Shown here: piece after piece, positions 1-11,129 of the stretch | Layout of the letters: each line of letters opens with the position of its first letter | How positions within the stretch are numbered: the stretch's first letter is position 1 | From: Adiantum capillus-veneris | Taxonomy: Eukaryota > Streptophyta > Polypodiopsida > Polypodiales > Pteridaceae | Reading direction: 5' to 3' | NCBI GenBank assembly: GCA_014529385.2 | Contig: CM043966.1 | Coordinates: forward strand, 140,358,211 to 140,416,210 | DNA: 58,000 bases | Program-made: the position numbers and the translations under genes | Notes under the pieces: generated by a model | Database searches by the model: none | Told to the model about the DNA's origin: nothing | The model's input: the letters and a program-made list of their open reading frames with translations, nothing else

Positions 1-1068
1 TATTCAGCGCATTGGCTTAGTATCAAACATTTAATTCAATGCAATCTTTTGTCATAATCACTTGTTTAGGTGTAAAAATCAAGCAGTCCGACTAAGCTAG
101 TTTGACCAAGCTAGGTATTAGAAATCTTCTCTTAATACCATGGGGAATGCCTTCCTAATAAACAATGGTTACTTAGGTTCTTAATCCGATTTAGGCAGCA
201 TTGTATGAAATGTACTAGGGCTTTCTAGTGGGCTTAACCCTATCGACCTTTAGCTTAAGTATTATAAAGGGAGTTTACTAATGTGATGAGCCTGGGGAGT
301 GTATCAGTGTTATATGACCCCCCAAAGTTACAAAATTTAAATGCTGAAAATGAACAAACAAAAAATCAAAGTGCCACAATGTAAAATTTTAAGCTGGAAG
401 AGAAATCTCAGCTTGATTTGGTACTTCACTCACATGTATTGCCTATGGTACTAGAGCCCTAGAGGTTCCCAGTGTGGGCGCTTTTCCTTGAAAAGCAAAA
501 AACCCAAGGCATACAAAATAAGCACACACATCATAATTGAATCACTGTGAAAAGACTTGGGGGGGGTCAAAGAAAAAGTAATCAGTCAGGCGATGATTTC
601 ATGAGAAATTCCTTTTATGGTAGCTTAACTACAAGGTTTTCTAGATATAGCCTCTAGTCAGCCCTTGAACATGAATACTTGGCTCTCGCGATTAAACAAC
701 TTAATTGACCACAGAAAATTAAGAAGCTTACCCATGGTATTAATACTTGATCTCTAGTGCCTTTCGACCGTCAAATTAGTGACCCCAGACTTGTTTAATT
801 TTCTACCTTTACATCTGTTTATGCATTTGATTACATTGCAATTTAATGTTCATTGCTATCAAATTGTTTGAAATTCTTTGACCAATCAATGTGTCTACCT
901 AAAACTGCATATGCTTTTTAAGAGAATGCAATTACTGTGCCAATGTTGTTTGATTTTGCAGTGACTAAAGAAGGCTAAGGACATTCATCTCAAATGCTCT
1001 TCCACCTCGACGATCCAGCTTCAACTCAATAGCTTCCGAGGACGGAATCTACATCACGAAGGGGGGCA
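1..1068 (+). mobile_element. 3' internal end of a plus-strand LTR retrotransposon
   Basis: No convincing coding sequence is seen here. The last 70 bases have the arrangement usual at the 3' end of plant Ty3/gypsy elements: a GAGGACGG-type stretch, then the polypurine run GAAGGGGGGCA at 1058-1068, immediately followed by an LTR starting TGTTAACC. I infer the untranslated tail of a plus-strand element whose coding part lies left of the window. A heavily decayed coding remnant cannot be excluded. Confidence 0.45.
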
Positions 1069-1352
1069 TGTTAACCCTCACGGCACACGGACACTGTAAC
1101 CATATGATTTGTTTAAGTAGAGTCAGCCACCGGGCTTGTCGGACCAATAGGGAAAGGTAGAGTGATCGCCGATGAGAGGCGCACTTTAACTTGGACATTC
1201 AAGGGATTAGTTGGTTAAGCATGGGCGCCCAAGTGTGAATGGGGTGAGCTCCTATAAAAGCCAACTAAACCTAATTTTTACTCATTCTCTCATTTGTGCA
1301 ATTGAAGAGTGCTCTTGCTCCATCTCCATCTTCTTCTTCTTCTTCACCTCCT

Positions 1353-1385
<33 letters not shown>

Positions 1386-1631
1386 GAGAGTGTGTGTGCG
1401 ATCGAGCATTACGAAGGCACGACGGCGGCGAAGCGGTTGAGCGCGGCACGACTGCAGCTTCTTCTTCATCGCGGCGAGGAATCCACCACGAAGGCGAGCG
1501 TAGAGCGGTGAGTGACACACCCTTTGTTTTCTTGAGCTTGCTAGTTTAGGCTTGTTGTGTGCTTGGAGCCTTTTGTGGCTCGCACGCGGTGTATCGGCAA
1601 GTCCCTTGCTTCGACAGTGCGGCAAGGAGCA

Positions 1632-1683
<52 letters not shown>

Positions 1684-1698
1684 ATTTCATCACTCTCA
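1069..1698 (+). repeat. LTR (probable 3' LTR) of a plus-strand retrotransposon
   Basis: Starts TGTTAACC directly after a polypurine tract and ends ACTCTCA, giving the TG...CA termini of an LTR (about 630 bp). A TATA-like CTATAAAAG at 1252-1260 would be the U3 promoter, followed by a CT/GT/GA-rich leader. The right end is set by resumption of minus-strand integrase coding sequence (reading VYG..LPIEFE on the complement) at about 1699. This shows that the element was inserted into an older gypsy copy. The partner LTR is outside the window. Confidence 0.55.
1634..1682. repeat. (CT)n microsatellite
   Basis: A run of about 24 CT dinucleotides inside the U5 part of the LTR. A separate (TG)n(AG)n compound run lies at about 1352-1385 in the same LTR. 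Both generate spurious Ser-Leu and Arg-Glu open frames. Confidence 0.9.
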
Positions 1699-2720
1699 AG
1701 GTTGGGATTCAAATTCTATCGGTAAAATTTCACTCAAGCCATAAACAATATTAAAAGGTGTTGTGTTAATGGTCGTTTTGTATGCCATAATGGTGAATGT
1801 AGCATTTGATCCCAATCTGTTTGTGATTCGCTTATTGACTTGGCTAGAACCGAGCACAATGTCTTATTAGTTTCCTTCGCTTGATCGTTAGCTTGTGGAT
1901 GATAAGGGGTAGATTTACGATAAACCAACATAAGTTCATCTAAAAGATGCTTAATGACTTCGTTCAAAAAATGCATACCTCTATCACTCACAATCTCAAT
2001 TGGCAATCCATATCGTACAAAGAAAATTTCATACAAGAATTGGGTCGTAGTCCTCGCATCCGCTTTTGTTGTGTCCTTAGTCTCTATCCAGTTAGTAAGA
2101 TAATCTATTGCAACAATTATGTATTGTGCATGCAAGCGATGTGCTAGTGGGGAAATAGGACCGAGAAAGTCTAATCTCCATTTTGCAAAAGCTCTTGCAC
2201 TCATCATTGGTCGTAAAGACATCTCATCCCTTTTAACACGCACTTTTGTGTGTTGAAACTCATCATATTGTTTGACATACTCATCGGCTCTTGAATTAAA
2301 GTTGGCCACCAGATTCCTACCATTCAAACAGTCTTTACTATTCTTTCTGCAAAGAAATGGCATCCCACTATTCCTCTATGAGTCTAATCCAATAAAGGTA
2401 TATACTCATTTTCATGCATGCATAACCTTAATTGTCCTTCAGGTCCTCATTTATACAATTGGTCATATATGAATACATACTTGTTCACCTCAATCTCCAA
2501 TGATTTGGGTCTTGATCTAGACCAATCTTCTAGAAGTTTGCACTTAGTTAAATATTCAACAATTTCTCGACTCTAGTCTGGTGCTATTGTAACTTGGTAT
2601 AATATGGAAAAATCCACATGTGGTTTGGCCTTGCAAACATCACAATCCTTGATGTAGCTAGCTACATCCCTTGCATTTTTGGCCAATACACTCCAAGTCT
2701 CTTTAGGCACTCGTAAGTTC
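1699..2720 (-). pseudogene. Integrase of gypsy element 1 (broken)
   Basis: The longest open piece (2363-1734) shows the retroviral integrase core. A first Asp lies in VAIDYLTNW (or the preceding LDFLGP), the second in IVSDRGMHF, and a Glu in the degraded QANDQAKETNK segment where the family has a GQxE-like motif. A CDVCK zinc-binding remnant lies near 2632-2650. The frame shifts near 1755 and resumes with VYG and LPIEFE, so the C-terminal part is present but out of frame. The end is cut by the plus-strand LTR. The protein would have integrated element cDNA; this copy cannot. Confidence 0.75.
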
Positions 2721-2829
2721 TATGATTTCCACAATGAAACCCTCCTGATTGTATATGAGCCTCCTCCAAATAGGCTTCATATTACTCTTTTGTACTCACA
2801 ATCGTAAGATTTCATCGGATCCTGAGTGA

Positions 2830-4130
2830 TACATGGTAAAGTTCCTTTCTTGTCTCACCTCTATAACCGTATGTCTCTTTGCTTAATTCATTCCATAAGT
2901 CAAAAGTGGAATGATATTCTCTGTCCATCTTGGTACCATTTAAATATTAAAGAGATGCGCATCAGGAAGATCGTCAACTACTCCCTTCGTGTCCTCACCA
3001 TGAAGCAACCGCAAAAGGTGATCTGCTCATTGAAGAGTTGTCCCTTTCTTCACTACCACTGCAAAGTCAAACTCTAACAATATTATAAATTATCTAACAA
3101 TGTGTTGAGTATTGCAAGGTTTATTGACCAAGTATAACAATGCTTGGTGATCCACAAAGAATGTGTATTTGCAAGCAAGTAATATCAAAACTTCCTGACT
3201 GCATAGATCATTCCCAAACCTTCTCTTTCTATTGTTGTGTAACTCTTCTCTGGACTATTGAGTTGTCTACTAGCATAGCTAATACGGAAGTCCGTATTAC
3301 CCTTACCAGGTTGTGCCAATATGCATCCAATTGCAAACGCCAAATCATCAACATGTACGTGAAAGCTCTTTGCCCAATCTGGTGCTTTCAAAATTGGTGT
3401 AGATACCAATACATCTTTCAAATTTTGAGAAAAAATTTCACACTCTTCTGTCCATATGAAGACAATGATTAAACTATACAAAGGTTTCATGATTATGGCA
3501 TACATGTAAATAACCTTCGATAGTATCCACAATGTCCCATAAAAGATTGAACCTCTTTCATCGTGGTTGGTCTTGGCAATTCTAAGATTACCTTTACCTT
3601 GTCTTCATCAGTTTAGATATGCCATTTGCAAACACTATATGGCCTAGGATCTTGATTTGTCTTACCATAAAACACATTTTTCTAGATTGAGGCAAATCCT
3701 ATATGTCCTACACTTCTTAAATACCTTGCGTAGATGGTCAATATGGTCTTCTCACAAAGGGGAATAGACGCGTAAGTCATCCATGTAAATATCAAGAAAT
3801 ATTTGCAAGTATTCCTTCAAGGAATGTGCCACTAATTTCTAGAATGTGGTTGGTGCATTTGTCAATCCCAAAGGCATGACTCTGAACACTTTATGCCCCA
3901 CTCCGTTGCAAACACTGTTTCATATTGTTCTTCAAGCTTTATGTCCAATTGGTTGTAATGTGAGAATCCATCAAATGAAACTATATGCTTGTTTGCCAAC
4001 TACTCGTTCTAGCATGTGTTTGGTAATTGAGAAAGGATAGTTGTCCCTAATAGTAGCTCCATTGAATTTCTTGAGAATAACACATACTCATAATTTCCCG
4101 TTCTTTTTGGGAACCACCACAATTAGTGAC
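2830..4130 (-). pseudogene. Reverse transcriptase and RNase H of gypsy element 1 (broken)
   Basis: The RT palm is recognisable by IYMDDL on the minus strand near 3770-3796, which is the catalytic YxDD box. RNase H follows in the piece 3532-3185, with TPILKAPDWAK, a degraded VDDLAFAIGCILAQ catalytic start and SYASRQLNSPEKSYTTIERE. Several frameshifts separate the pieces. No single open frame spans the domain, so this is a fossil polymerase. Confidence 0.75.
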
Positions 4131-4132
4131 AG

Positions 4133-5374
4133 TCAATACTTGTGTTCTATCTCATAGATAAACTCGGCTTCTTTAATCTTAACTATCTCTTTCTTAATTT
4201 CCTTAGCAAAAGTCTCATTATAAGTATAAAGGTGTTGTCCCCTAGGTTTTGAACAAGATTTTAAAGGAATAGAGTGTTCATAAATATTTGGATCCATACC
4301 CTTCAAATCCTTGTATGACCAAGCAAATACATCTTTAAACTTCTTGAGTGTCTTGGTCAAGAGCTCATCTTCTTCCTGACTTAAATCTATTGCAATATAA
4401 GCAAGTTGTGGGCTCTCACCTAGCTCTGCTAAATCAATCTTCTTGGCCTTTTTTGGACCATCATATGATTCGTTTGGCTTTGGTTCTCTCATAGGCTGTT
4501 GGACTACAAGTCGTCTATCTTGGATTGTGTACTTGCAGTAATGAGGAGGTACATCAATCTTGTTTCCTCTTTTGTTAGTCTTCGACTCATCATCATTGCT
4601 TTCCATTTCAGTAGTCCAAACATTTTTCAATGTCTACTTAATCTCATTGTATTGTTTCTTTTGCTCCACTTTTGTAAGCATTGGATCTCCAAAGACATCC
4701 GATTTCTTGGGCGAGATCTTCTTCTTTGCTTTGTTGGAATTCTTTGTCTTTAAGAGACTTGTCTTGAATCCTGGATCTTCTGCCAGATGCATAAAACTTC
4801 CTGACATTTTGTCCTTAACACAATCAATGGCATTGATCTTCATAAGAAAAGGTGTTTTGTCTCAAAAGTTTGGCATAGGGAAAAGTCGCTTGTTCACACT
4901 TTTGCTCTCTCTACGCTCTTGGAAGTTGGTATCGCTTCTCTCTCCTTGGATATTGGTTAGGAAAATCATAGAACCATTCGGTGCCTTCATTGCACTGATG
5001 TTCACTTTTTGATCCTTCTGTTCCTTTGTCATTTGCATCATCCTCATTTTCAAACCTCTCAGAAGAGCCATGATACATTTCTTCCGTAGTGTTATCTTGT
5101 GTTGTTGGCAGAGCCACAAAACCTACCACTTGTATAGCTAGACTTTTCTCAAGTCCTCGTTTATTTCCTAGTTCTGGATCTAGATCATCTTCATCTTCAT
5201 CTTCCTTGCAATTTGACTTAGAATATAGTATGGTGCAATATAGTAGCCATTTGGAGTGGTCTCATTGACACATACATCCAATGTTGTTAAGATCTGTGAC
5301 CATTCTAGTGATTCCATTTTGTCTTTAGGAAAGGGGACATGCATATAAGCCTCATCTTCTAATACCCTCTCCAA
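4133..5374 (-). pseudogene. Protease-RT linker of gypsy element 1
   Basis: Open pieces 4630-4133, 4843-4634, 5129-4862 and 5374-5180 on the minus strand match, block by block, the continuous 14560-13502 frame of element 2. Shared landmarks are VWTT, VVQQP.REPK.NESYDGP, ID.AE.GE and AWSYKDLKG.DPNI, then EAEFIYEIEH just before RT. The linker is charged and has no catalytic motif I recognise. In gypsy polyproteins this segment joins protease to RT. Confidence 0.65.
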
Positions 5375-5399
5375 AACAATATCGTTTTACTTGAAGTCA

Positions 5400-6075
5400 C
5401 TACATTGTGACTCTCCACACATCCTTTTTCTTGCAAAGCCATGCAAGAACTTCAGAACCAGTTAAGATTGCCAAACCAAAATCTTCCAAGGGTGTTCTTG
5501 TTATGTCTTGGTAACTATGATCTCTCATGTTAACTCGTGTAGTGGTTTTTGCATGTCTCAGATATAAGTAATCATATTCCCAATCTTGAACCATCTTGAG
5601 TTATCTCATGAATGGTTGTCCAAGAATGATTTCATAATTACTCTTCTTATGACAATCAACTAGGGCAAAAGTATGTTCAAACTCTATACTACAAGATGAT
5701 ACCACTACCGCTTCTAGTAATCCCATGGACCTTTCTACATGTCCATCTACTAACTGCAATTTCGTGTTTGTGGTCCTAATTGCAATTTTTTCCCATTCTT
5801 CCCAAAAAACATTTGTAGCTATGGCAATACACGTTCATTGTCAAGTATAGCTTTGGTTTCTATTCCATTGTACTTGACAAGTAGTGTAGTGTTACCATCT
5901 TTTTCCTCGCAGTACTCTCCTACTTTTTTCAAAGGTATCGGCTTGGCATTCAATCTGGGTTGTCCATTTTGCTTAACTCGCATTCTAGGAACTTCATACG
6001 ACTCTTGACACCAAACTTTTCAAGACATTGTCCAACCTCAGTCCACATACTTGGCTTGATCTTCAATAATTTTGT
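5400..6075 (-). pseudogene. Probable protease region of gypsy element 1
   Basis: By position (between gag and the pol linker) this should carry the aspartic protease. The piece 5594-5400 contains DHSYQDITRTPLEDFGLAIL, and the sequence towards 6075 reads as a broken frame containing KFGVKSRMKF. I do not see an intact D[ST]G catalytic triad. The assignment rests on order rather than motif. The region ends abruptly at the LTR of element A. Confidence 0.4.
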
Positions 6076-7070
6076 TGTTCGAGGCTTAGCCTAGCTTGAC
6101 CTATCACATCAGAAATAAGATGGAACCACGACAAAATGTCAATCCATAGAAGCAAGCAACTTTGTCTAGCGCATGGAGGCACGCCAAGAGCATGTCAACC
6201 TCTCGTCTGAACACAAATTTTCTCCACTCGACATTCTTACACTTAACTCTTCTCAAAATCCTAACCTCTCTCTACTTGACCACACACACAAACATATGTA
6301 AAATCACAAGCAAATCAACTCCAAATAACTACAACTTGGTAGGAAAATCCTTCAAATAGACAAGAACACTTCTGGGCCATCAAACCTAGATTCTGCACAC
6401 ATACAAAAATTGTGATTTTATGTAGACCCAAACTTTACAGGTCACCAAAATCTGAATAGAACACAACCTATAGATGCTCCTAAGAATGAGGAATCCACAA
6501 CATTTGGCGGAATCACATTTCGATGCTCAGTTTATGAGATAACTCACCTTGAAGGTTGCGGGAGGTGATGCTCGACGTTGACGCTATGTTCACAATGTTG
6601 ATATCCACACATAGCTGTCTCCATGGCTACGTCAATGGTGCTCTCAGTTTCATGCCAACAGGATCACCGTGTGGTGTGGTGCAAGCGAAACAAAGATACA
6701 GAAGAAGAGAGAGGCGACGATGTATAGAGTTCTACTCTTGATTACTCTCTAACTTGAAATACTATGAATTTAGAACTTAGGTCTAAAACCTTACAAAATA
6801 TCCTTTTATACCTTGGCTAAGGGTCTCAATGTACATGGGGCATAAGTAGCTTGAAAATGATTGAAACTAAGCTATTTAAAAGATAATTTGACAATTATAA
6901 TTTGGAATCTCATGGCCTCGCACAATCCGCTTGACAAAAAGGGTTAAAAGACTAAGGTTTTTGAAATCGGAAAATTATATACATCATGTTTTGCAATGGC
7001 TATGACACATGGACTTTTGAAAAAAAAGATTTGTCTCCGCACCTGCATAATCCGTTGTTGACATCTTCCA
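6076..7070 (-). repeat. 3' LTR of element A (left copy)
   Basis: About 995 bp, beginning TGTTCGAGGC and ending CATCTTCCA on the plus strand. It is nearly collinear with 21843-22832. Immediately right lies CGCTCCCCCCTCC, the complement of a polypurine tract, then the complement of a GGACGACATG tail. This marks it as the 3' LTR of a minus-strand element whose body lies to the right. No matching target-site duplication was found between 6071-6075 and 22833-22837. Confidence 0.75.
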
Positions 7071-7085
7071 CGCTCCCCCCTCCTA
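7071..7085 (-). other. Polypurine tract of element A
   Basis: On the minus strand this reads as a GGAGGGGGGAGCG-type purine run directly abutting the 3' LTR, the expected plus-strand priming site for reverse transcription. Confidence 0.65.
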
Positions 7086-8250
7086 CTTCATGTCGTCCCT
7101 GACATGAGTCAATCGAATCATTTTGTGGGAGGCAAGTAGTTACAAGCCTTGTTTATATTCTTGTGCCAAGGCTTTGTTTGTGGAGGATGATAAATGGCCA
7201 AAGTACTAAGTTTTCCACTCCATTTCCTAGTAGCTGACAAATCTAGCTCTCAAGTCAGTCACCTCGGGGCCACAAATCTTTGTGTCCATTGTGAAAAACC
7301 CTGTATAGAATGCTTCTTCATAAGTACTTAAGTATTGATCATGTGTGTATTTATCTCTGGGAGGTGTTTCATGCTTCAAATATGAGGACTAGCTAGGGCT
7401 GGGAGATGTCGTTTTCTGCTTCTCTTCCTTTTTAGTGTGTTCAATCCGCCATCTGTCATTACTTTTGTGATCATCATCATCATGATCTAATTAGGAATCA
7501 GAGTGGGACTGAGAACATTTATCTGATTTATCAGACTTTTCATCTTCTTTAGACGTAGCCTCAGCCTTTTTTTTGGCAGCTTCCTCATCAGCTTTGGCTT
7601 GTATTTCCTTTTCCTATTCATACAGAGTATATAGCTCGTCCAATTTCTCTTGAGTAGCCTCTGATAGCACTGGATTCTTGGTCCTTATCCCACGCTTTAG
7701 ATGCTTAGGAAACCACTTTTCTTCAAAGTCCCCGTTGTCTACCCTTTGCTTTTTAAATTCTTCTGCAAGTTTGGAAAAATGGGCATCTCTTTGAGCCTTC
7801 TCTTGTTTGGGTTGTTGTTTGGAAGTCATTGGCTTTTTCCCTTTAGGTCAATTGCTTCTTCTTGTGTCTCTGCTTTTACTGGTAGCTTCCTCTCGACACG
7901 GGTTCTGGTCGAAGACTCTGCTCTGAGTACTTCCAGCTCATCAATTTCTGTAAGGGCCCTCTCCTACCCTGGAACCTTCGTGAGCCCTATCATGAGTACA
8001 AGATCTAGTCTGATGACTACGAATTAGGTGAGAACGACTGCAAGACATCGAAGTCCAAATATTGTATAAAAATAAGAATATGGGAATGCTAAGGGAATAC
8101 CCCCTTGAGCTAGCATCGGAAATAGGTTGAGTCCTGTCTTGGTGTTGGTCTCAAGTGGGAGGGATACCTAAGGATAGATATAGTCCTTTCCTTGGAATAG
8201 TCTGGAGGACTGGGGAAGTTGGATATGGTCAAGTCCGGGTATGGCCCTCA
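7086..8250 (-). mobile_element. Element A internal 3' region, unassigned
   Basis: The only open piece of note is minus 7829-7614 (about 70 codons), a highly charged Lys/Glu-rich peptide with EEKWFPKHLKRG. It is followed leftward by an acidic/lysine-rich remnant (about 7620-7400). No gag, RT or integrase motif is visible. From about 8000 rightward the sequence may belong to the 5' LTR of plus-strand element 3, since a TATA-like GTATAAAAAT lies near 8064 and a PBS follows at 8254. The LTR start could not be fixed. Confidence 0.35.
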
Positions 8251-8253
8251 CAA

Positions 8254-8264
8254 ATGGTATTAGA
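8254..8264 (+). other. Primer-binding site of plus-strand element 3
   Basis: TGGTATTAGAG, one base different from the initiator-Met tRNA complement TGGTATCAGAG used by many plant LTR elements. It follows a CTCACA that could end an LTR. It precedes the gag start by 1.4 kb and is on the same strand. Confidence 0.5.
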
Positions 8265-8606
8265 GACTCAGGTTTTTAATCTTAGGAATCAATTTTCAAT
8301 CTTGAGAAGCAGGTTTCAATCTTGAGACTGTTGCATGTGTTACACACAAAATCAGTTGATTCTTGCACCCAATCGGAGTGTCATTCTAAAGATAAAGTCC
8401 TATAAGAAGTCAAGTATAAGGATCAGTAAGGGATAACATAGCCACAAATGCTGAATAAAATTTTGGAAAGAAAGATTTGACTTAAGAAGAAGTTTGGTAT
8501 TTAATGAAATAGAAAAGTCATGATGTAAGCTAACAGTTATTTTTAAAAAAATTAGATGGCGTGGAATCTGCAAGAAGAATAAGTTTATCAGATAATCCAT
8601 GAAAGA

Positions 8607-8999
8607 ATGGAAGCAACTACGTTAGAAAAAAGGACCGCTATGTTGGAACATTATCGCGAACTTTTCTTTCCTAAAGAAAGTGATGACTTTGATAAGAAAT
8701 GGAAAACTATTGAATCAAATGGAGTTACTCAAACAACTGTATGGGGCCAAAAATACTTTCTAAATAACTTGCGTTTGGAAATGATGAAAGAAAAGCTGGA
8801 ATTAGGACCGGAGCGATATTGTATTCTCAAGTACTTTGCCCAAAATTTTGAGAGTAAACTTTTACTCGTCATCTCTTGTCTGCCACATGAAAAGATAAGT
8901 ATCTATCCAAACCAACAAAAGTTAGCTGGGCCTTTTCTACACTCTCCTTGGAAGGCCATTGGAGAAGCCATTTGTAGTCGGCCTTCTATTTCTAAGTGA
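8607..8999 (+). CDS. Leader ORF between PBS and gag of element 3, unknown function
   Basis: A clean 130-codon ATG-initiated frame on the gag strand, about 340 bases after the PBS and 680 before gag. The product is hydrophilic at the N-terminus (MEATTLEKR, DFDKKWK) and ends SISK. I see no zinc knuckle, membrane segment or catalytic motif and do not recognise a family. Its place in the 5' leader suggests either an accessory ORF of the retroelement or a truncated captured host exon. It could also be a chance frame; its length and ATG in a stop-rich AT-rich stretch argue mildly against that. Confidence 0.4.
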   Translation: MEATTLEKRTAMLEHYRELFFPKESDDFDKKWKTIESNGVTQTTVWGQKYFLNNLRLEMMKEKLELGPERYCILKYFAQNFESKLLLVISCLPHEKISIYPNQQKLAGPFLHSPWKAIGEAICSRPSISK

Positions 9000-9680
9000 G
9001 ATCATGATGTTTTGCTTTTTTCCTTAATTCATGAATTCCTTGACAAGGAAATGTAATCTTGCTAAGAATGGAAACTAGATATGTTGTAAAAATCCAATCT
9101 TGTGATCCTGTATCAATACTTATCTCTTGAATAGAAAACTATTTTTTGGAATCATACTTGTGTTTGGAATGTCTCAATCTTATTGCTCTAGGAATTGTAA
9201 GTCTCAGCCTGAGAAAATCTCGTTTACTGGTAAACTAATATGAAAATTAGACCTACAACCCTTTATCACCTACAAATCCAGTTACTCCTATATTGATGGT
9301 ACGGATCGGTAACATCAAACTACTCCTAATCTAGTCTCTATGCCTTTAGAAAATGCAAGTCCGTTTACTAAACCAAGTACTGGAAGATTTTGGGTGAAAT
9401 TTCAATCTCAAGTTTCTTTTGAGATCTTTACAACCCACAACATTCACAGGCCAAGGAATTAATGTTCCCAAAACCCTTGAAGAATAGATAATCCAGATAG
9501 AAGGTTACTCTTATCTTGCCAAATAAAAAATATTTTGCTCGATGCATTTGTTAGACTATAAATCCAAGGGAAAGTTTTTTTTTTAAATAACGAGTTGTGT
9601 ACTTTTGTTTTATATGGAGTATGAAATATAGAAGTGGGATGCTAAAGTGTGACATAATGTTTTTGTCACAGAGTTAAACC

Positions 9681-10568
9681 ATGCCTCCTAGAAGGTCTAC
9701 TCCTAGAGGAAGAGGAACCCCTAGTCCTCACGTAGAACAAGCTTCTCCTGCAGCTGACATAGATAACTCAAGAACACTAGATTCTCTTACAAAGGAAGAT
9801 TTTGGAAGGGATAAAGACCTCAAGACTTTTCTCAAAGCAGTTCAACCTGAGTCCTTCTCTGGTGAAGGCACGAATGTTGCCAATGAGCTTGAAGAATGGA
9901 TAATTTCCATGGATGACTACTTTGCCCTGGCAGAATATATTTTCATTGCCCAAGGCAATATGGGAAGAGACAAACTTGTGGGATCAGCAAAAATGTGGTG
10001 GAAGCTAAACTGTAAGTCGAGGGGTGTAGCAGAAATTACTCAAAGTTGGGAAGAACTTCAGATTTGCCTAAAGGAACGCTATCTACCTCTAAACTACACC
10101 ACCACTAAAATGAATGAGTTTCTATCTTGTGTACAGAGAGGAAGAGCCATAGACACCTACTATGAAGAGTTTGTAAAGCTTTCCAGACATGCTCCTCTCA
10201 TGGATGAAGAGCAAAAGCTTAGTCGATTTATCTTGGGATTAGAAGGAAAGCTTGCAGACAAAGTGAAGGCTCTACGCCCTACAACCCTTGCCGATGCGCT
10301 GATTCGAGCTAAACCCAAGATCAACAATCTCTTCAAAGGAACTTATCAACAAGGAGATCAAAAGAGAGACCACCCCTATTACTTTGAATCCTCTTCTAGA
10401 CCACCAAAATTTCAGAATATGGTCAGGCCTATGATTCAACCCCAATTTCAAGCTACTCAACCAGTTCGGGTCAATGCACTCCCAATAACTCAAAGTGGTA
10501 GACAAATTCAGTGTTTTGGATGCAAAGAATGGGAACACAAAAAGGATGATTATCCTAAGTCAAGGTAG
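9681..10568 (+). CDS. Gag polyprotein of element 3 (Ty3/gypsy)
   Basis: Capsid/nucleocapsid precursor that would package element RNA in cytoplasmic virus-like particles. The start MPPRRSTPRGRG is a typical plant gypsy gag start. Residues about 45-190 carry the retrotransposon gag domain, with LKTFLKAVQPESFSGEG, KMWWKL, SWEELQICLKERYLP and a Tyr-Tyr-Glu-Glu-Phe segment. A zinc knuckle CFGCKEWEHKKDDYP near residue 275 has lost its last cysteine (Tyr instead). A TAG follows SR, but the same frame continues through further stops to a protease, so gag and pol were once one frame. About 295 residues. Confidence 0.85.
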   Translation: MPPRRSTPRGRGTPSPHVEQASPAADIDNSRTLDSLTKEDFGRDKDLKTFLKAVQPESFSGEGTNVANELEEWIISMDDYFALAEYIFIAQGNMGRDKLVGSAKMWWKLNCKSRGVAEITQSWEELQICLKERYLPLNYTTTKMNEFLSCVQRGRAIDTYYEEFVKLSRHAPLMDEEQKLSRFILGLEGKLADKVKALRPTTLADALIRAKPKINNLFKGTYQQGDQKRDHPYYFESSSRPPKFQNMVRPMIQPQFQATQPVRVNALPITQSGRQIQCFGCKEWEHKKDDYPKSR

Positions 10569-11119
10569 AACAAAGGACCTAATTACCAAAATCATGGACC
10601 ACAAAGGCAACCTTTCATAAACAGAAACCAAGTCAGAGCCACAAGAAATCTAAACCCCGCTAATCAACGTTCCAACATTCCACCCACAAACACTACAGTG
10701 AATTTTGTATCTGTGACAGATGAGGTGGAAGAGAAAGCAAAGAACTATGCCGCTTTGGATCCCAGTGGGTAAAATTGACAATTCTCTATTTTAGAAGCGC
10801 AAGGGAATTACTAGGGTAAACCTTTAAATTTTCTGATTGATTCTGGTAGTTCCCATTCATTTATCTCCCCTTCCACCGCCAAGCGTTTACATGTAGAACC
10901 ACAACCAATAGGTAAGAAGTTACAAGTCTCCTTAGCCAATGGGTCTACCATATTAAGCAATGAGCAGGTTGTGGAACTCCCTTTTCAATTAGAAGGCCAT
11001 CCTACTATCCAAAAGTTTAGAGTCCTTAAGATGGGAAAATTCCAAGGGATCTTAGGAATGGATTGGCTTTGTAAAAATAAAGCTGACATTCACTATAATC
11101 AAGGGATAATTTCATTATT
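10569..11119 (+). pseudogene. Aspartic protease of element 3, truncated
   Basis: The same frame as gag, with several stops, then the retropepsin active site LIDSGSSHSFIS near 10832. It is followed by AKRLHVEP, VSLANGSTI and GILGMDWLCKNKADIHYN, the usual sequence of plant gypsy proteases. Homology stops sharply at about 11120, where minus-strand integrase sequence of element 2 begins. RT and integrase of element 3 are therefore not present at this junction. Confidence 0.75.
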
Positions 11120-11129
11120 TTCCTCTTTC

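Larger units (their letters stand above)
1699..6075 (-). mobile_element. Ty3/gypsy element 1, pol half (decayed)
   Basis: Reading leftward on the minus strand the order is protease region (about 6000-5400), pol linker (5374-4133), reverse transcriptase (about 4130-3550), RNase H (3532-3185), integrase zinc finger (about 2700-2630) and integrase core (2363-1699). This is the Ty3/gypsy order. Many frameshifts and stops make it non-functional. It is cut on the left by a plus-strand LTR and on the right by the element A LTR at 6076. Its gag appears to continue at 22833-25330, beyond element A. It is clearly related to element 2: both contain a short SYDGP..KKID.AE block and the phrase AWSYKDLKG.DPNI before RT. 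Confidence 0.8.

Noticed and set aside
1282-1754. Several overlapping ORFs in the first LTR
   Set aside because: They depend on (CT)n, (TG)n and (AG)n runs and overlap on both strands; none has a recognisable domain.
6162-6741. ORFs in the element A LTRs, similar in both copies (also 21929-22519)
   Set aside because: Shared because the LTRs are copies of each other; frames are not conserved across their full length and carry no domain.
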